Assembly (NCBI RefSeq): GCF_003367505.1 | Contig: NZ_PXXX01000009.1 | Coordinates: 186,001-250,000, forward strand | DNA length: 64,000 bases | Reading direction: 5' to 3' | Origin: Lysinibacillus capsici | Lineage (GTDB): Bacteria; Bacillota; Bacilli; Bacillales_A; Planococcaceae | In this document: positions 39,002-48,061 of the stretch, piece by piece | How the letters are laid out: the number at the start of each line of letters is the position of its first letter | How positions within the stretch are numbered: position 1 is the stretch's first letter | Notes under the pieces: model-generated | Told to the model about the DNA's origin: nothing | Databases searched by the model: none | What the model saw: only the letters and a program-made list of their open reading frames with translations | Translations under genes and position numbers: made by a program

Positions 39002-39949
39002 CTACTTCCTTTGAAATAAATAGATACCTGCTTCTGTCTTTGTTGACGTAATATACTCATTGGCCTCTAGGTAATCTAAATGACCAAGTGTTTTAGATAA
39101 AGTTAAACCAAGCTGATGCTGGAAGATAGCCGGATACAAGCGTTTTGTTACTTGGACAACTGTTAATTGATCATCGCCTAATAATTCAAAAACTTTCATT
39201 GATTGTTGGTGCTGTCGCTCTAATCGTTTAACAATTAACAACGGAATATCCTCTAGCTCTGCTCCATGCCCTGTATGCATCATTTTGACAGGTAATTGAC
39301 GTAGAATTTCAAGGGATGCATTATATTGTAGTAAAGATTTTGTACGTCCTACAGTACGATCCAATGGTGGCTCTATTAATGGATTGGGCGTTATTTTTTC
39401 AAGCAATAAATCTCCACCAATCACATGATGAGTTTTTTCATCCCAAAAAATGAAGTGACTTTGTGCGTGACCTAATGTTTCGATTGCCTTTAATCCTGGA
39501 TGCCCAGGAACTTCATCTCCATCTTCCAAAATTTGCGTTAATGGTCGTTCCCCTACAAGTTCCAATTCACGACGAACATGGACACTTTTTGCAATATATT
39601 CTTGTGGTACCCCATGCTCCAATAAACGTTCACTGTAAAATTGTTCATGATAGCGTAAAAAGTCTTCATCATGACGAAGCCATTTGTCATTATAGGCATG
39701 CCCTAAAATTTCTGCATATGGAAAAGCATCGACCCATCCCGCATGATCTGGATGATGATGGGTTAACACAACCTGTTCAATATCTTGCATGTCAAAGCCT
39801 GCTGCTCGAATCCCCCATTTTAAAGCATCATAGGCTTCCATTGTTTTTGGGCCAACATCAAAAATGCTAAGTGCATCGCCTTTTACAATAAATGCATTGA
39901 CATCTCCTACTGCATAGGGTGTTGGTATTTCTATTTTGTATATAGACAA
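39002..39949 (-). CDS. Metallo-beta-lactamase-fold hydrolase
   Basis: Zinc hydrolase of about 315 residues. The metal motif THHHPDHAG is followed by a downstream histidine in TLGHAQSHF and an aspartate in IGGDLL. The C-terminal winged-helix-like region is typical of the longer MBL proteins related to YobT/lactonase types. The ATG at 39991 has no ribosome site. A TTG at 39949 lies 6 nt after GGGGGAG and gives MSIYKIEIPTPYAVGDVNAF, so it is preferred. It is in one unit with the SDR gene. Confidence 0.85.
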   Translation of the reverse strand: MSIYKIEIPTPYAVGDVNAFIVKGDALSIFDVGPKTMEAYDALKWGIRAAGFDMQDIEQVVLTHHHPDHAGWVDAFPYAEILGHAYNDKWLRHDEDFLRYHEQFYSERLLEHGVPQEYIAKSVHVRRELELVGERPLTQILEDGDEVPGHPGLKAIETLGHAQSHFIFWDEKTHHVIGGDLLLEKITPNPLIEPPLDRTVGRTKSLLQYNASLEILRQLPVKMMHTGHGAELEDIPLLIVKRLERQHQQSMKVFELLGDDQLTVVQVTKRLYPAIFQHQLGLTLSKTLGHLDYLEANEYITSTKTEAGIYLFQRK

Positions 39950-40030
39950 AGTTGTCTCCCCCTTTTCACGCACTTGTGAATACTGATTCATTCTATTTTA
40001 CAAGTTTTTTCTGTTTTCGTCATCCTCCTG

Positions 40031-40059
40031 TTGACAGGTTGCCTATTCCTCACTATAAT
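40031..40059 (+). promoter_or_regulatory. Sigma-A promoter of proC
   Basis: Perfect consensus: TTGACA (40031-40036), a 17-bp spacer, TATAAT (40054-40059). Transcription would start just before the T-box leader. Confidence 0.9.
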
Positions 40060-40080
40060 TTTGAATAATCTAATTATTTA

Positions 40081-40318
40081 TGTGCGTTGAAGAAGACGAG
40101 TACGTATCTGGTGAAGGTGTTAGAGAGTGTTACATTTGCTGAGAGTAACATCACCCGCTCCCATTACCGAACCTACTTCTGAGCAGTTATGCAAACATAA
40201 CCGTTTCCCTTGCGATAAGAGGGCTAAGAGTTGTGCCAACAATTGGCAAACAAAGGTGGTACCGCGGAAACGAGAGCGTTTTCGTCCTTCTAGATAAGGA
40301 CGAGAGCGCTTTTTTATT
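40081..40318 (+). promoter_or_regulatory. T-box leader (CCU/Pro specifier) of proC
   Basis: Complete T-box: 5' loop-E strand GACGAGTACG, AGAGAG region, specifier loop GAA-CCT-ACTTCTGAG with CCT (40172-40174) encoding proline, T-box motif AGGTGGTACCGCGG (40253-40266), and a terminator pairing AGCG...CGTCCTT with AAGGACGAGAGCGCT before TTTTTTATTTT. Uncharged tRNA-Pro should switch on proC. Confidence 0.95.
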
Positions 40319-40338
40319 TTGAACTGGAGGTTTTGTTC

Positions 40339-41142
40339 ATGAAAAAAATTTTATTTATCGGTGCAGGCTCAATGGCGGAAGCATTGATGCAAGGCTGGAT
40401 TAAACAAAAGGTGTTCACACCACAGGAAATTTACGTCACCAATCGCTCAGACAAGGAACGCTTACATTTCCTACATGAAACATATGGTGTCCATTGTGTG
40501 TTTGATCCTGCGATTTTTCAACAGGCAGATCTGATTATCTTAGCGATGAAGCCGAAAGATGCTATTGCTGCTATGTGTGATTTAAAGCCTAAACTTACGG
40601 CACACACTGCTGTACTATCTATTTTAGCAGGCATTGCGATTGATACAATTACAGAATTTTTAGGGAGTCGCCCAGTAGCAAGGGTGATGCCGAATACTTC
40701 CGCTACAATCGGCATGTCAGCAAGTGGCATTGCATTCAATAACGAGGTATCTGCAGACCAGCGTATCCTATTCCTCCAGTTATTAGAGGCTGTTGGCTCC
40801 GTTATTGAAGTCGATGAAGATCAGTTACATGCAGTCACAGCCCTTTCAGGTAGCGGCCCTGCCTATATCTATTATTTAATGGAAGCTTTTGAACGAGTAG
40901 GGACGAAGGTAGGCTTATCGAAAGATACGGTGCGCTTGCTAATGACTCAAACACTTGCGGGGACAGCTGAGATGCTCAAGCAGTCATTAGATGAACCAGA
41001 TGTCTTACGCAAAAAGGTGACGAGTCCTGGTGGCACGACGGAGGCAGGGATACAGGCATTAGAGCAATATCAATTTAATGAAGCCATCGAAGCCTGCATT
41101 AAAGAAGCGGAGGCACGATCTCGTTCACTTGCAAATGGGTAG
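40339..41142 (+). CDS. proC: Pyrroline-5-carboxylate reductase
   Basis: NAD(P)H-dependent final step of proline synthesis, 267 residues. The Rossmann start KKILFIGAGSMAEALMQG and the C-terminal signature TVRLLMTQTLAGTAEMLK...SPGGTTEAGIQALE are present. The ATG at 40339 lies 8 nt after GGAGG; two codons upstream are open but lack spacing. Regulation by a proline T-box directly upstream is consistent with its role. Confidence 0.95.
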   Translation: MKKILFIGAGSMAEALMQGWIKQKVFTPQEIYVTNRSDKERLHFLHETYGVHCVFDPAIFQQADLIILAMKPKDAIAAMCDLKPKLTAHTAVLSILAGIAIDTITEFLGSRPVARVMPNTSATIGMSASGIAFNNEVSADQRILFLQLLEAVGSVIEVDEDQLHAVTALSGSGPAYIYYLMEAFERVGTKVGLSKDTVRLLMTQTLAGTAEMLKQSLDEPDVLRKKVTSPGGTTEAGIQALEQYQFNEAIEACIKEAEARSRSLANG

Positions 41143-41190
41143 CATTATGTGCAAAATAGAGTGTATCACTAGGAATTAGGAGGCTTTATT

Positions 41191-42201
41191 TTGAGTAAAT
41201 TATTCGAACCCTATACATTGCAATCTATCACCTTAAAAAACCGTGTTGTGATGGCACCTATGTGCATGTACTCAGCACAAGACGATGGCATGGTAACACC
41301 CTTTCATTTCGTCCATTATGCAACACGTGCAGCTGGTCAAGTAGGCTTAATCATTTTAGAAGCTACTGGTGTTGTGCCAGAAGGTCGTATCTCAAATAAG
41401 GATTTAGGGATTTGGGATGATGCACATATTGAAGGATTAAGTCAATTAGTTGAGGGGATGAAAGCGTACGGCGCTAAAACAGGCATCCAGCTTGCACATG
41501 CTGGTCGCAAAGCAACAGTAGATGGCGAAATTTTTGCTCCATCAGCTATTGCCTTTAGTTCAGACTATAAAACACCAACAGAAATGACAGAAGAGGACAT
41601 TCACTATGTCATCGAGGCATTTAAACAAGCAGCTATTCGTGCCGCAAAGGCTGGCTTTGATGTACTAGAAATTCATGGCGCACATGGCTATTTAATTAGC
41701 GAGTTTTTATCACCTGCTACGAATAAACGTCAAGATCAATATGGGGGCTCACAGGAAAATCGATATCGCATTCTACGTCAAGTCATCGATGCTGTTCGCA
41801 GTGTATGGGATGGTCCTTTATTGGTACGTGTCTCTGCGGAAGATTATGCGGAAGATGGTACAACAATGGATGACTTTATTGTTTTTAGCCGCTGGATGAA
41901 ATCTCAAGGTGTTGATTTAGTTGATGTGTCAACAGGGGGCGTTGTACCAGCAGCCATCAATGTCTTTCCAGGCTATCAGGTACCACATGCAGAAGCGATT
42001 AAGCATGGGGCTGATATTCCTACTGGTGCAGTTGGTCTTATTACCACAGCCATTCAAGCCGAAGAGATACTCCAAAATAATCGTGCAGATTTAATATTCT
42101 TAGCGCGTGTTTTATTACGAGACCCTTACTGGGCACTACATGCAGCTAAAGAGCTAGGAGAAGACGTGCAGCCTCCCGTACAATACGTCCGTGGTTGGTA
42201 A
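41191..42201 (+). CDS. namA: NADPH dehydrogenase NamA (Old Yellow Enzyme family)
   Basis: FMN-dependent ene-reductase of 336 residues, YqjM type. [11 protein letters not shown] carries the Cys and Tyr of the YqjM active site, [14 protein letters not shown] the two substrate-binding histidines and tyrosine, and the C-terminal FMN phosphate-binding segment includes [14 protein letters not shown]. It reduces activated double bonds in quinones, nitroesters and enones. The start is TTG at 41191, 7 nt after AGGAGG. It is about 50 bp behind proC, probably in readthrough. Confidence 0.93.
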   Translation: MSKLFEPYTLQSITLKNRVVMAPMCMYSAQDDGMVTPFHFVHYATRAAGQVGLIILEATGVVPEGRISNKDLGIWDDAHIEGLSQLVEGMKAYGAKTGIQLAHAGRKATVDGEIFAPSAIAFSSDYKTPTEMTEEDIHYVIEAFKQAAIRAAKAGFDVLEIHGAHGYLISEFLSPATNKRQDQYGGSQENRYRILRQVIDAVRSVWDGPLLVRVSAEDYAEDGTTMDDFIVFSRWMKSQGVDLVDVSTGGVVPAAINVFPGYQVPHAEAIKHGADIPTGAVGLITTAIQAEEILQNNRADLIFLARVLLRDPYWALHAAKELGEDVQPPVQYVRGW

Positions 42202-42214
42202 TTACATTTCCATC

Positions 42215-42248
42215 AAAAAACAGCTTGTGCTCCAGCAAGCTGTTTTTT
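42215..42248. terminator. Bidirectional terminator namA/yuzB
   Basis: AAAAAACAGCTTG / CAAGCTGTTTTTT, 13-bp stem with an 8-nt loop, shared by the convergent genes. Confidence 0.9.
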
Positions 42249-42250
42249 CA

Positions 42251-42529
42251 TTAGAAAAGTGGATTTTGTTTTAATTCTTCATCAATAGCTTGTACCAATG
42301 TCTCCGCGTCATCTGCTTTCACAACTTCCCCATTTACTATCGCAAAAATACCTTGCTCACAGATTTCACAATGGGATGTACAACCAGATTCCTCTATCTC
42401 AATATCTTCTCGTTCTACTAATACATCATACGCATCTGCCGCACCAAGTGCTAAATTAGTGATACAAAACTCCACTCTATTTTTTAGCTGCTGTGGTTCC
42501 TTCTTTTTTTTAAAAAGAGAAAATACCAT
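42251..42529 (-). CDS. yuzB: DUF1450 family protein YuzB
   Basis: A 92-residue protein of the YuzB/DUF1450 family with conserved cysteines in EFCITNL and CTSHCEICEQG. The spacing suggests metal or Fe-S binding, but the function is not established. In this family the N-terminus is usually shorter; here it begins MVFSLFKKKKEPQQL. A Fur-like half-palindrome lies about 75-90 bp upstream. Confidence 0.8.
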   Translation of the reverse strand: MVFSLFKKKKEPQQLKNRVEFCITNLALGAADAYDVLVEREDIEIEESGCTSHCEICEQGIFAIVNGEVVKADDAETLVQAIDEELKQNPLF

Positions 42530-42602
42530 GTTTATTGACCCCCTACTCTCTAAAAATAATCATACCACAATTCCATAAACTTCATGAAAACTGTAGCGTT
42601 AA

Positions 42603-42617
42603 GCAAAATGATTATCA
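42603..42617. promoter_or_regulatory. Fur-box-like sequence upstream of yuzB
   Basis: On the minus strand TGATAATCATTTTGC matches the 7-1-7 Fur consensus TGATAATNATTATCA fully in its left arm and partly in the right. The rest of the 340-bp gap to 42868 holds only a CATAAG/CTTATG hairpin and no credible ORF. Confidence 0.35.
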
Positions 42618-42869
42618 TAAAATACTATTAATCTTTCAGCTCAATCAACATAAGTTTTTCTTATGAAATTAATGTACAACCATTAAACGAAGATGACTGC
42701 TTTGAAAAAAGGTAGTTACAAACTTATCATGCAAAACCTTCAAGTACAATTTTGCAGTCAACTAAAATAGCTATTTATGTTGTTCAATCAAATCATCAGT
42801 CTACTCCATAGATCGTGTAAACAAAACTCCCACACAAATGTAGTGCTTTTATTAAGTAAATATTAAAAA

Positions 42870-42903
42870 CAACCAAGTCTCTTATGTATGACCTGGTTGT
42901 TTT
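42870..42903 (-). terminator. Terminator of DUF3955 gene
   Basis: AAAACAACCAGG / CTTGGTTGTTTT stem (imperfect near the loop) ending in TTTTTAATATTT on the minus strand. Confidence 0.75.
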
Positions 42904-42908
42904 ATCTA

Positions 42909-43124
42909 TTATTTAACGTATTGTGTCTTTTTAATAACCGATTTTAACGCCACCCCTACTACACATATAAATCCAATAACTAACAATAAAAATCCTATTG
43001 GAATAAGAAAGAATGGTTCTTCTAATGTACCATCAGGTGCTACATTACTCCCTTTCACCATAAAGATTAAAAAACTAAGTACGCCTAATATGATTGGCAT
43101 TAATGCAAAAATATATTTTTTCAT
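42909..43124 (-). CDS. DUF3955-like two-helix membrane protein
   Basis: A 71-residue protein with two membrane helices (about residues 4-23 and 40-62) linked by NVAPDGTLEEPFFLIPIG, a motif typical of DUF3955 small membrane proteins. Function is unknown. A strong terminator follows. Confidence 0.7.
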   Translation of the reverse strand: MKKYIFALMPIILGVLSFLIFMVKGSNVAPDGTLEEPFFLIPIGFLLLVIGFICVVGVALKSVIKKTQYVK

Positions 43125-43348
43125 AACTTTTTCTTCTCTCCTAAATATTTTTATGTTTAATTCCTACACTGCAGCTTTCTACAACTCGCTGTAACAATCA
43201 TAAATCCAAAATATATTCTAAGTCAATTATTTTTTATTGATAATCAATAAATTTTTATTCTAATTCAACCAATCTCAAAATTGACATTTTGAAATTCTAA
43301 CTATAAAATGACCATAATCTCAAGTGATAATATAGAAGGGTGATTTGT

Positions 43349-43792
43349 ATGAACTATGAAGATTTAATGCAATGGAAAGGTTATTTGTTTTTAGATAATA
43401 TAGTAGAGCCAGGGACAAACTCTTTGAGAGTTTCTATTTCTAGAGCTTCCGTCAGCGCCGAAAGCGAGGATATAAGTTTTGAGGAATATACTATAAATGA
43501 TGTCTATCCTATTGAAATTGATAAGACATTACCGGTCATACATATAGAATTCGATTCATATGTAGCCTATACTGTTTTTGACGAATCATTTCATTTTGTC
43601 AATCAAGAAGATGATTTCTTGGGTAACTCAGTACGTCTTTTTACAAAATCAACTTATTTAGATTTTATAAGTAAAGGAACTATAGCTCTCGATATCTATT
43701 CCTACAAGGAGCTATTCCATTATCAGATTGTTTGTTTAGACCATATTATTGATATTGTCTCATTCGATAAACCCACTATTATAGGCGAATAA
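43349..43792 (+). CDS. Hypothetical protein, 147 aa
   Basis: Acidic, soluble, beta-rich protein with no signal peptide or membrane helix. The ATG at 43349 lies 8 nt after AAGGG. The GC content is low and the gene stands alone between unrelated orphans. Small acidic orphans of this type are sometimes immunity proteins, but no toxin gene is adjacent, so that would be speculation. Confidence 0.65.
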   Translation: MNYEDLMQWKGYLFLDNIVEPGTNSLRVSISRASVSAESEDISFEEYTINDVYPIEIDKTLPVIHIEFDSYVAYTVFDESFHFVNQEDDFLGNSVRLFTKSTYLDFISKGTIALDIYSYKELFHYQIVCLDHIIDIVSFDKPTIIGE

Positions 43793-43876
43793 GTAGTTTT
43801 TAAAACAGTCAATGAAATCTTGTTGTCTGTTTTCTTTATTTCTATTAAAGCATCTCGTAAAAGAGCTCCCGTAAGT

Positions 43877-44551
43877 TCAATTATTTTTTAATAGAAACTT
43901 TAAAATATTTTTTGTAAACTCTTCGTATGAAGTATTCTTTCCACGTTGGTTATACCACTTTCGTATTGTTTCTACTAACCAAAACGGCACAGAATTTCCA
44001 TCAATTAAATGATAGTATTGCTCATATCCTTTTTTTAAATGCTCCCATCGATGATCATTACCCTGTAGTGTGTACTCAGAGACATCAATTATTTTTGCCC
44101 TTCCATTCTGTAGCAAAATATTTTTCAAATGAATATCACGAGGGTTAAGGCCCTTCTTCCGAACATATTCTCTTGCATCCTCTACTTCATTTATAACCTG
44201 TTTTGGAATGTGAATACCTTGTAGAATGCAATCAAAAAGCGTTTTTCCTTCTTCGTAACTTAAAACAAGGTATTCTTCATGTGAAGCAAAGCATGTTGAA
44301 AAGAAAGGTGAATCTCCAAGTATTTGATACACATTTGCTTCAACTTTTACTTTGTGCACTTTGTCTTTGGCATATAGTTTAAATGCATACGCTGGGGCGG
44401 AAAGAGCTTGAAAAACAGCCGCATCTGTCCCAACACCTATACATTTCAAATCATCAGCTTCACCACTTATGGTAACAGGCTCGTTATTTGGATTTGAAAA
44501 AACGTTTATTTTAGAAAGAGAACCTATAGCTTTATCCCAATCGTTTTCCAT
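43877..44551 (-). CDS. Protein-kinase-fold protein with degenerate catalytic loop
   Basis: A 224-residue protein with a kinase-like N-lobe (GVGTDAAVFQA as glycine loop, AFKLY as the likely ATP lysine) and the catalytic-loop equivalent NPRDIHLKNILL, in which the HRD histidine is replaced by proline but the Asp and Asn are kept. The metal-binding DFG is DVS in AKIIDVSEY. This resembles small YrzF/RIO-like kinases of Bacillaceae. Activity is uncertain. The start at 44551 is favoured by GGGAGAG 8 nt upstream. Confidence 0.72.
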   Translation of the reverse strand: MENDWDKAIGSLSKINVFSNPNNEPVTISGEADDLKCIGVGTDAAVFQALSAPAYAFKLYAKDKVHKVKVEANVYQILGDSPFFSTCFASHEEYLVLSYEEGKTLFDCILQGIHIPKQVINEVEDAREYVRKKGLNPRDIHLKNILLQNGRAKIIDVSEYTLQGNDHRWEHLKKGYEQYYHLIDGNSVPFWLVETIRKWYNQRGKNTSYEEFTKNILKFLLKNN

Positions 44552-44858
44552 TTCCATCTCTCCCATCATTTGCATTGAAGTATACTACACTATCTAATTA
44601 CTTTAGTAGGGATTCTATATCGCCCCTAACAATATTCAAATCTCAAGTTTCCTACACACACTCTTTAATTTTAAAACGTTGGGAACTACTAGAAGTTTCT
44701 ATATCCATTTCTCCATATGGAAAGTATACGGCTTTGTTAGCTACAGAAGAACCAGTTCTATCCTCTATTTACCCTTAACCACCTTTATTAAAAACTCAAA
44801 GTGATTTGGGTTTTATTTTTATCATGATTGTCACGAACTTATAGCTAGCCTTGACACA
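44552..44858. other. Intergenic region, possible gene remnant
   Basis: An open plus-strand frame (44575-44778, 67 codons) lacks a ribosome site and resembles no family I know. It may be a decayed fragment. Nothing else is seen. Confidence 0.3.
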
Positions 44859-44899
44859 AAAAGAAACGCTGTGTCAGACTACTTCACAGCGTTTCTTCT
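44859..44899 (-). terminator. Terminator of the MarR-controlled cluster
   Basis: Thirteen-bp stem AAGAAACGCTGTG / CACAGCGTTTCTT followed on the minus strand by TTTTTGTGTC, after the FMN reductase gene. Confidence 0.85.
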
Positions 44900-44907
44900 A
44901 TTAATCT

Positions 44908-45474
44908 TTAAAAATCATATTCAGCATCTTTTTTGGCTCGAATTTCTGCAAAAGCCTCTGTAACCATCACGGTATCCTCCGCTAACCGTTCTAAACGAAA
45001 AAGGACATCATCATTGACAATTTCTTTACGTAAAAAATCCTTTTCTTCTATAAATACATAGGTCGGTACGATGTGCGCTTTCATATAAGCAAGGATCGGC
45101 TTTAGTTGCTGTTCCACCATTAAATAATGCTTGGATGTACCTGCTGTAACAATAACACTGACGACTTTATCGCGGAAGGCATTGACAGGTAAAAGGTCAA
45201 AGATGTTTTTTAATGTAGCTGGTATAGATGCTTGGAATGTTGGCGTCCCAATAACGATTGCATCTGCAGCCATAATGGTTTCCGTCACATATTTTGTATC
45301 GCCTTCATAGTCAAAGTAATTACGTCCATCACTAAAAACTAGCTGATAGTCAGCAAGATCTAGTAATGTTACTTCATGCTGTGGGTATTTTTCTTGTAAC
45401 ATCTCGACTAACTTTTGTGTAGCTGTTCTTGTCTTTGAGCCGACATTAGAACCCGCAAGTGCGACAATTTTCAT
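44908..45474 (-). CDS. NADPH-dependent FMN reductase family protein
   Basis: Flavodoxin-fold reductase of 188 residues. The N-terminal phosphate loop is GSNVGSKTRTATQKL and GTPTFQASIPATLKNIFDLL contacts flavin in the family. It likely supplies reduced FMN, plausibly to the luciferase-like monooxygenase encoded 14 bp upstream. It is the last gene of the MarR-linked cluster. Confidence 0.88.
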   Translation of the reverse strand: MKIVALAGSNVGSKTRTATQKLVEMLQEKYPQHEVTLLDLADYQLVFSDGRNYFDYEGDTKYVTETIMAADAIVIGTPTFQASIPATLKNIFDLLPVNAFRDKVVSVIVTAGTSKHYLMVEQQLKPILAYMKAHIVPTYVFIEEKDFLRKEIVNDDVLFRLERLAEDTVMVTEAFAEIRAKKDAEYDF

Positions 45475-45487
45475 AATGAGCCACTCC

Positions 45488-46546
45488 TTATTTTGCTGTG
45501 TGTTTTTTTATCGCTGGAATTATATCATTACCAATGATTTCAATATTTTTCATCAATTTTTCGAATGGTACGCCACCAAAATCGATTTGTGCCATAAAGC
45601 GTTGCATGCCATATAGTTCGTATTGATAAAGTAGTTTTTCAATAATTTGCTCTTTACTGCCCACCATTAAAGCATCACGTGTATCAGGCGCTTGTGCAAA
45701 TTGTTGCTTTGGATAGCCCCCACCACGAATAGCTTGGAAACCACCGTTTAAATGTGGATACATGCCCTGCAATGCCTCTTTTGTTGTGTCTGCTACATAA
45801 AACAAGCTTGTTGTGGCAATAGGTAATTCATTTGGGTCAAAGCCTTTGCGCTCTGCCGCTTCGCGATAGGCATCCACTGATGGTTTAAAGTTGATAGCAG
45901 GTCCACCTAATGTTGTAAGCATCATCGGAATGCCCATATAGCCTGCTTTAATGGCGCTGGCAGGTGGTCCACCCACCGCACGCCATATTGGCAACGAGCC
46001 GTTTTTTGGCTGCGGTAAAATTTGTGCATGGTGGAGAGGTGCTCTAAATTGCCCTTCCCAAGTCACAAGCTCATCGTCATTGATTTTCATAAGAAGCTCT
46101 AATTTTTCCTCAAATATTTCTTCATAATCTTGTAAATCAACACCTAATAAGTGATAGGCACCTACACGTGAACCACGTCCCGCTACAATTTCTGCACGAC
46201 CATCTGATAATAAATCAATTGTGGCAAAATCCTCATATACTCGTACAGGGTCTGAAACACTTAATACGGTTGCGGAGCTAGACAATTTAATAGTCGAAGT
46301 TGCTTGTGCGATAGCACCTAACACGACCGTATGTGCCTGTGTTGTAAAATAAGACTGATGACTTTCACCTATGCCAAATACATCAATTCCAGCTTGCTCT
46401 GCTAATTGACTTGCCTCGACTAGCTCTTTTAGTCGTTGTTGAGCAGAAATACGCTCGCCCGTTAGTGGATTAGGAATATGATCACCTAAAGAGTACAGTC
46501 CGAATTCGAGTCCTTGTGCTTGATCAATACGATATTTTTCCATCAT
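45488..46546 (-). CDS. LLM-class flavin-dependent monooxygenase
   Basis: Luciferase-like TIM-barrel oxidoreductase of 352 residues. Characteristic segments are FGIGESHQSYFTTQAHTVVLGAIAQAT, SSATVLSVSDPVRVYEDFATIDLLSDGRAEIVAGRGS and PIWRAVGGPP. It uses reduced flavin and oxygen on an unknown substrate. It lies between the ring-cleaving dioxygenase (13 bp) and the FMN reductase (14 bp), forming one unit for aromatic or quinone handling (inference). Confidence 0.87.
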   Translation of the reverse strand: MMEKYRIDQAQGLEFGLYSLGDHIPNPLTGERISAQQRLKELVEASQLAEQAGIDVFGIGESHQSYFTTQAHTVVLGAIAQATSTIKLSSSATVLSVSDPVRVYEDFATIDLLSDGRAEIVAGRGSRVGAYHLLGVDLQDYEEIFEEKLELLMKINDDELVTWEGQFRAPLHHAQILPQPKNGSLPIWRAVGGPPASAIKAGYMGIPMMLTTLGGPAINFKPSVDAYREAAERKGFDPNELPIATTSLFYVADTTKEALQGMYPHLNGGFQAIRGGGYPKQQFAQAPDTRDALMVGSKEQIIEKLLYQYELYGMQRFMAQIDFGGVPFEKLMKNIEIIGNDIIPAIKKHTAK

Positions 46547-46559
46547 GTGTTATCTCTCC

Positions 46560-47501
46560 TTATTCTAGCGGTTCTAAAATAGCTTCAATTTCTGAACGTC
46601 TCTCTTCTAAAAATGGCGGGAGGTCTAACTCTTTGCCAAGTTCTTCGACTGCTGAATCTACCGTAAACCCTGGCCCATCTGTCGCCATTTCAAATAAAAT
46701 ACCGTTACGATCTCTAAAATATAGACTTTGGAAATAATAACGATCAACCACACCAGTACTATCCAATCCAAGCTCCTTAATTTTGGTATCCCATTGTTGT
46801 AATTCTTTAACGGTTGCAACACGTAACGCAAGATGGTGAATACTGCCTTTACCAGGTTTCTCGCTTGGTCCTTCTAATTCTTTGACAACAATCTCGCCAA
46901 GCACTTCCCCTTCTATCGATTGTAGGACCGTTTCTTTGTCCTTTTCTGCAATAACTGTATAGTGAAACAAATCTTGTAATAAATTGACCGTTCTTGATAA
47001 ATATCGCACAGTGATTTCAATAGTTCCCATGCCTAAAATACGATGTTCCTGCGGTATATCATTTCCATCCCATGGTTGCCATTGAGCAGGCGTTTCTTGT
47101 CCTTGGTGGTTTAACAATACCATCCGTAAACCTTCATGATCTTCAAAAAATAAAGCCTCTTTGCCTGCATAAGTAGTGATATCGCTATGTTTAACCTCTA
47201 GCTGCTGAAAGCGTTCTTTCCAATATAGTAGGCTTTCGAAGCTAGGTACAAGTAAGCCAATACGTGTAATAGCATTCGTCCCTCGCACTGTACGTCCTGC
47301 AACAGGCATTTCAAAAAATGTTAATTCTGTACCTGCTGCTCCTGTTAAGTCTCCATAAAATAAGTGATACATGGAAGGTGAGTCTTGATTCACCGTTTTT
47401 TTCACACGTCGTAACCCTAAAATAGTTGTGTAGAAATGATTATTCTGTTTACCATTTTTCGTTAGCATTGATATATGATGGTGTCCGCTTAATTTGTTCA
47501 T
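46560..47501 (-). CDS. Ring-cleaving dioxygenase, MhqO-like
   Basis: A 313-residue protein with two vicinal-oxygen-chelate (glyoxalase) domains. HHHISMLTKNGKQNNHFYTTILGLR and later HHLALRVATVKELQQW supply histidine ligands, and FEMATDGPGF the glutamate. Length and sequence are like B. subtilis MhqO, induced by hydroquinone and catechol-type stress under MhqR. The gene starts after GAGGAGG and follows a palindromic operator candidate at 47526-47545. Confidence 0.85.
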   Translation of the reverse strand: MNKLSGHHHISMLTKNGKQNNHFYTTILGLRRVKKTVNQDSPSMYHLFYGDLTGAAGTELTFFEMPVAGRTVRGTNAITRIGLLVPSFESLLYWKERFQQLEVKHSDITTYAGKEALFFEDHEGLRMVLLNHQGQETPAQWQPWDGNDIPQEHRILGMGTIEITVRYLSRTVNLLQDLFHYTVIAEKDKETVLQSIEGEVLGEIVVKELEGPSEKPGKGSIHHLALRVATVKELQQWDTKIKELGLDSTGVVDRYYFQSLYFRDRNGILFEMATDGPGFTVDSAVEELGKELDLPPFLEERRSEIEAILEPLE

Positions 47502-47525
47502 CCTAATTGTTCCTCCTCATCATTT

Positions 47526-47545
47526 TCACTTGACTAAGCAAGTGA
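47526..47545. promoter_or_regulatory. MarR operator candidate 1
   Basis: TCACTT-N8-AAGTGA inverted repeat (arms extend to TCACTTG/CAAGTGA) in the 58-bp gap between marR and the dioxygenase gene. It has the same core and spacing as candidate 2 upstream of marR. Confidence 0.65.
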
Positions 47546-47559
47546 TTTTACAAAAAAAA

Positions 47560-48003
47560 TTACACGGGCGGCAATTTTTTTTCTCGGCTATGTTTTTCAA
47601 GCTTTGTCATCGCAATATATAAAGATTTAATTTCTTCAGCTGATAATACTTCTTCAAAAAACGAAGACTGGAAGTGAAGTTGACTAGGTGTTGCTGCATC
47701 AATCATTTGCTCCCCTTTTGATGTCAATGAGATGGTTTTCGTCTTCCAATTTTGTTTACGCTCGATTAGTCCCTCTTTTTCTAGTCGGGCAAGCATGCGA
47801 GACATGCCACCTTGTGTTACAGTTACTTTTTCTGCTAATTGAGACTGTGTAATCGGGGCATATGTTTTAATCTGGATTAACACATCAAATTGTGCTGTCG
47901 TTAAGTCGAAACGTTTTAAAAATTCATTCGATAACTGATTACTTTGCGTTGTAAAGCGCATCATCCGAATCCACGTTAAGGTGCCTAGTGTATGATTTCT
48001 CAT
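47560..48003 (-). CDS. MarR-family regulator, MhqR-like
   Basis: Winged-helix regulator of 147 residues. The DNA-binding core is [33 protein letters not shown]. It heads the dioxygenase/monooxygenase/FMN reductase cluster on the minus strand. No cysteine is present, so redox sensing by thiol oxidation is unlikely and ligand sensing is more probable. GGGAGGG precedes the ATG. Operator candidates lie before and after the gene, suggesting autoregulation. Confidence 0.87.
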   Translation of the reverse strand: MRNHTLGTLTWIRMMRFTTQSNQLSNEFLKRFDLTTAQFDVLIQIKTYAPITQSQLAEKVTVTQGGMSRMLARLEKEGLIERKQNWKTKTISLTSKGEQMIDAATPSQLHFQSSFFEEVLSAEEIKSLYIAMTKLEKHSREKKLPPV

Positions 48004-48025
48004 GACTTCACCCTCCCTTCAGTTA

Positions 48026-48056
48026 TCACTTTACCACGCAAGTGATACTTCCGCAA
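48026..48056 (-). promoter_or_regulatory. marR promoter with overlapping MarR operator candidate 2
   Basis: TTGCGG (48051-48056), a 17-bp spacer and TAAAGT (48028-48033) on the minus strand. The inverted repeat TCACTT-N8-AAGTGA (48026-48045, arms extend to TATCACTT/AAGTGATA) covers the -10 box. Confidence 0.6.
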
Positions 48057-48061
48057 GAAAA

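Noticed and set aside
44575-44778. Plus-strand 67-codon ORF
   Set aside because: It lacks a ribosome site and begins close to the divergent kinase-like gene; the peptide resembles no family. It is kept only as a possible remnant.
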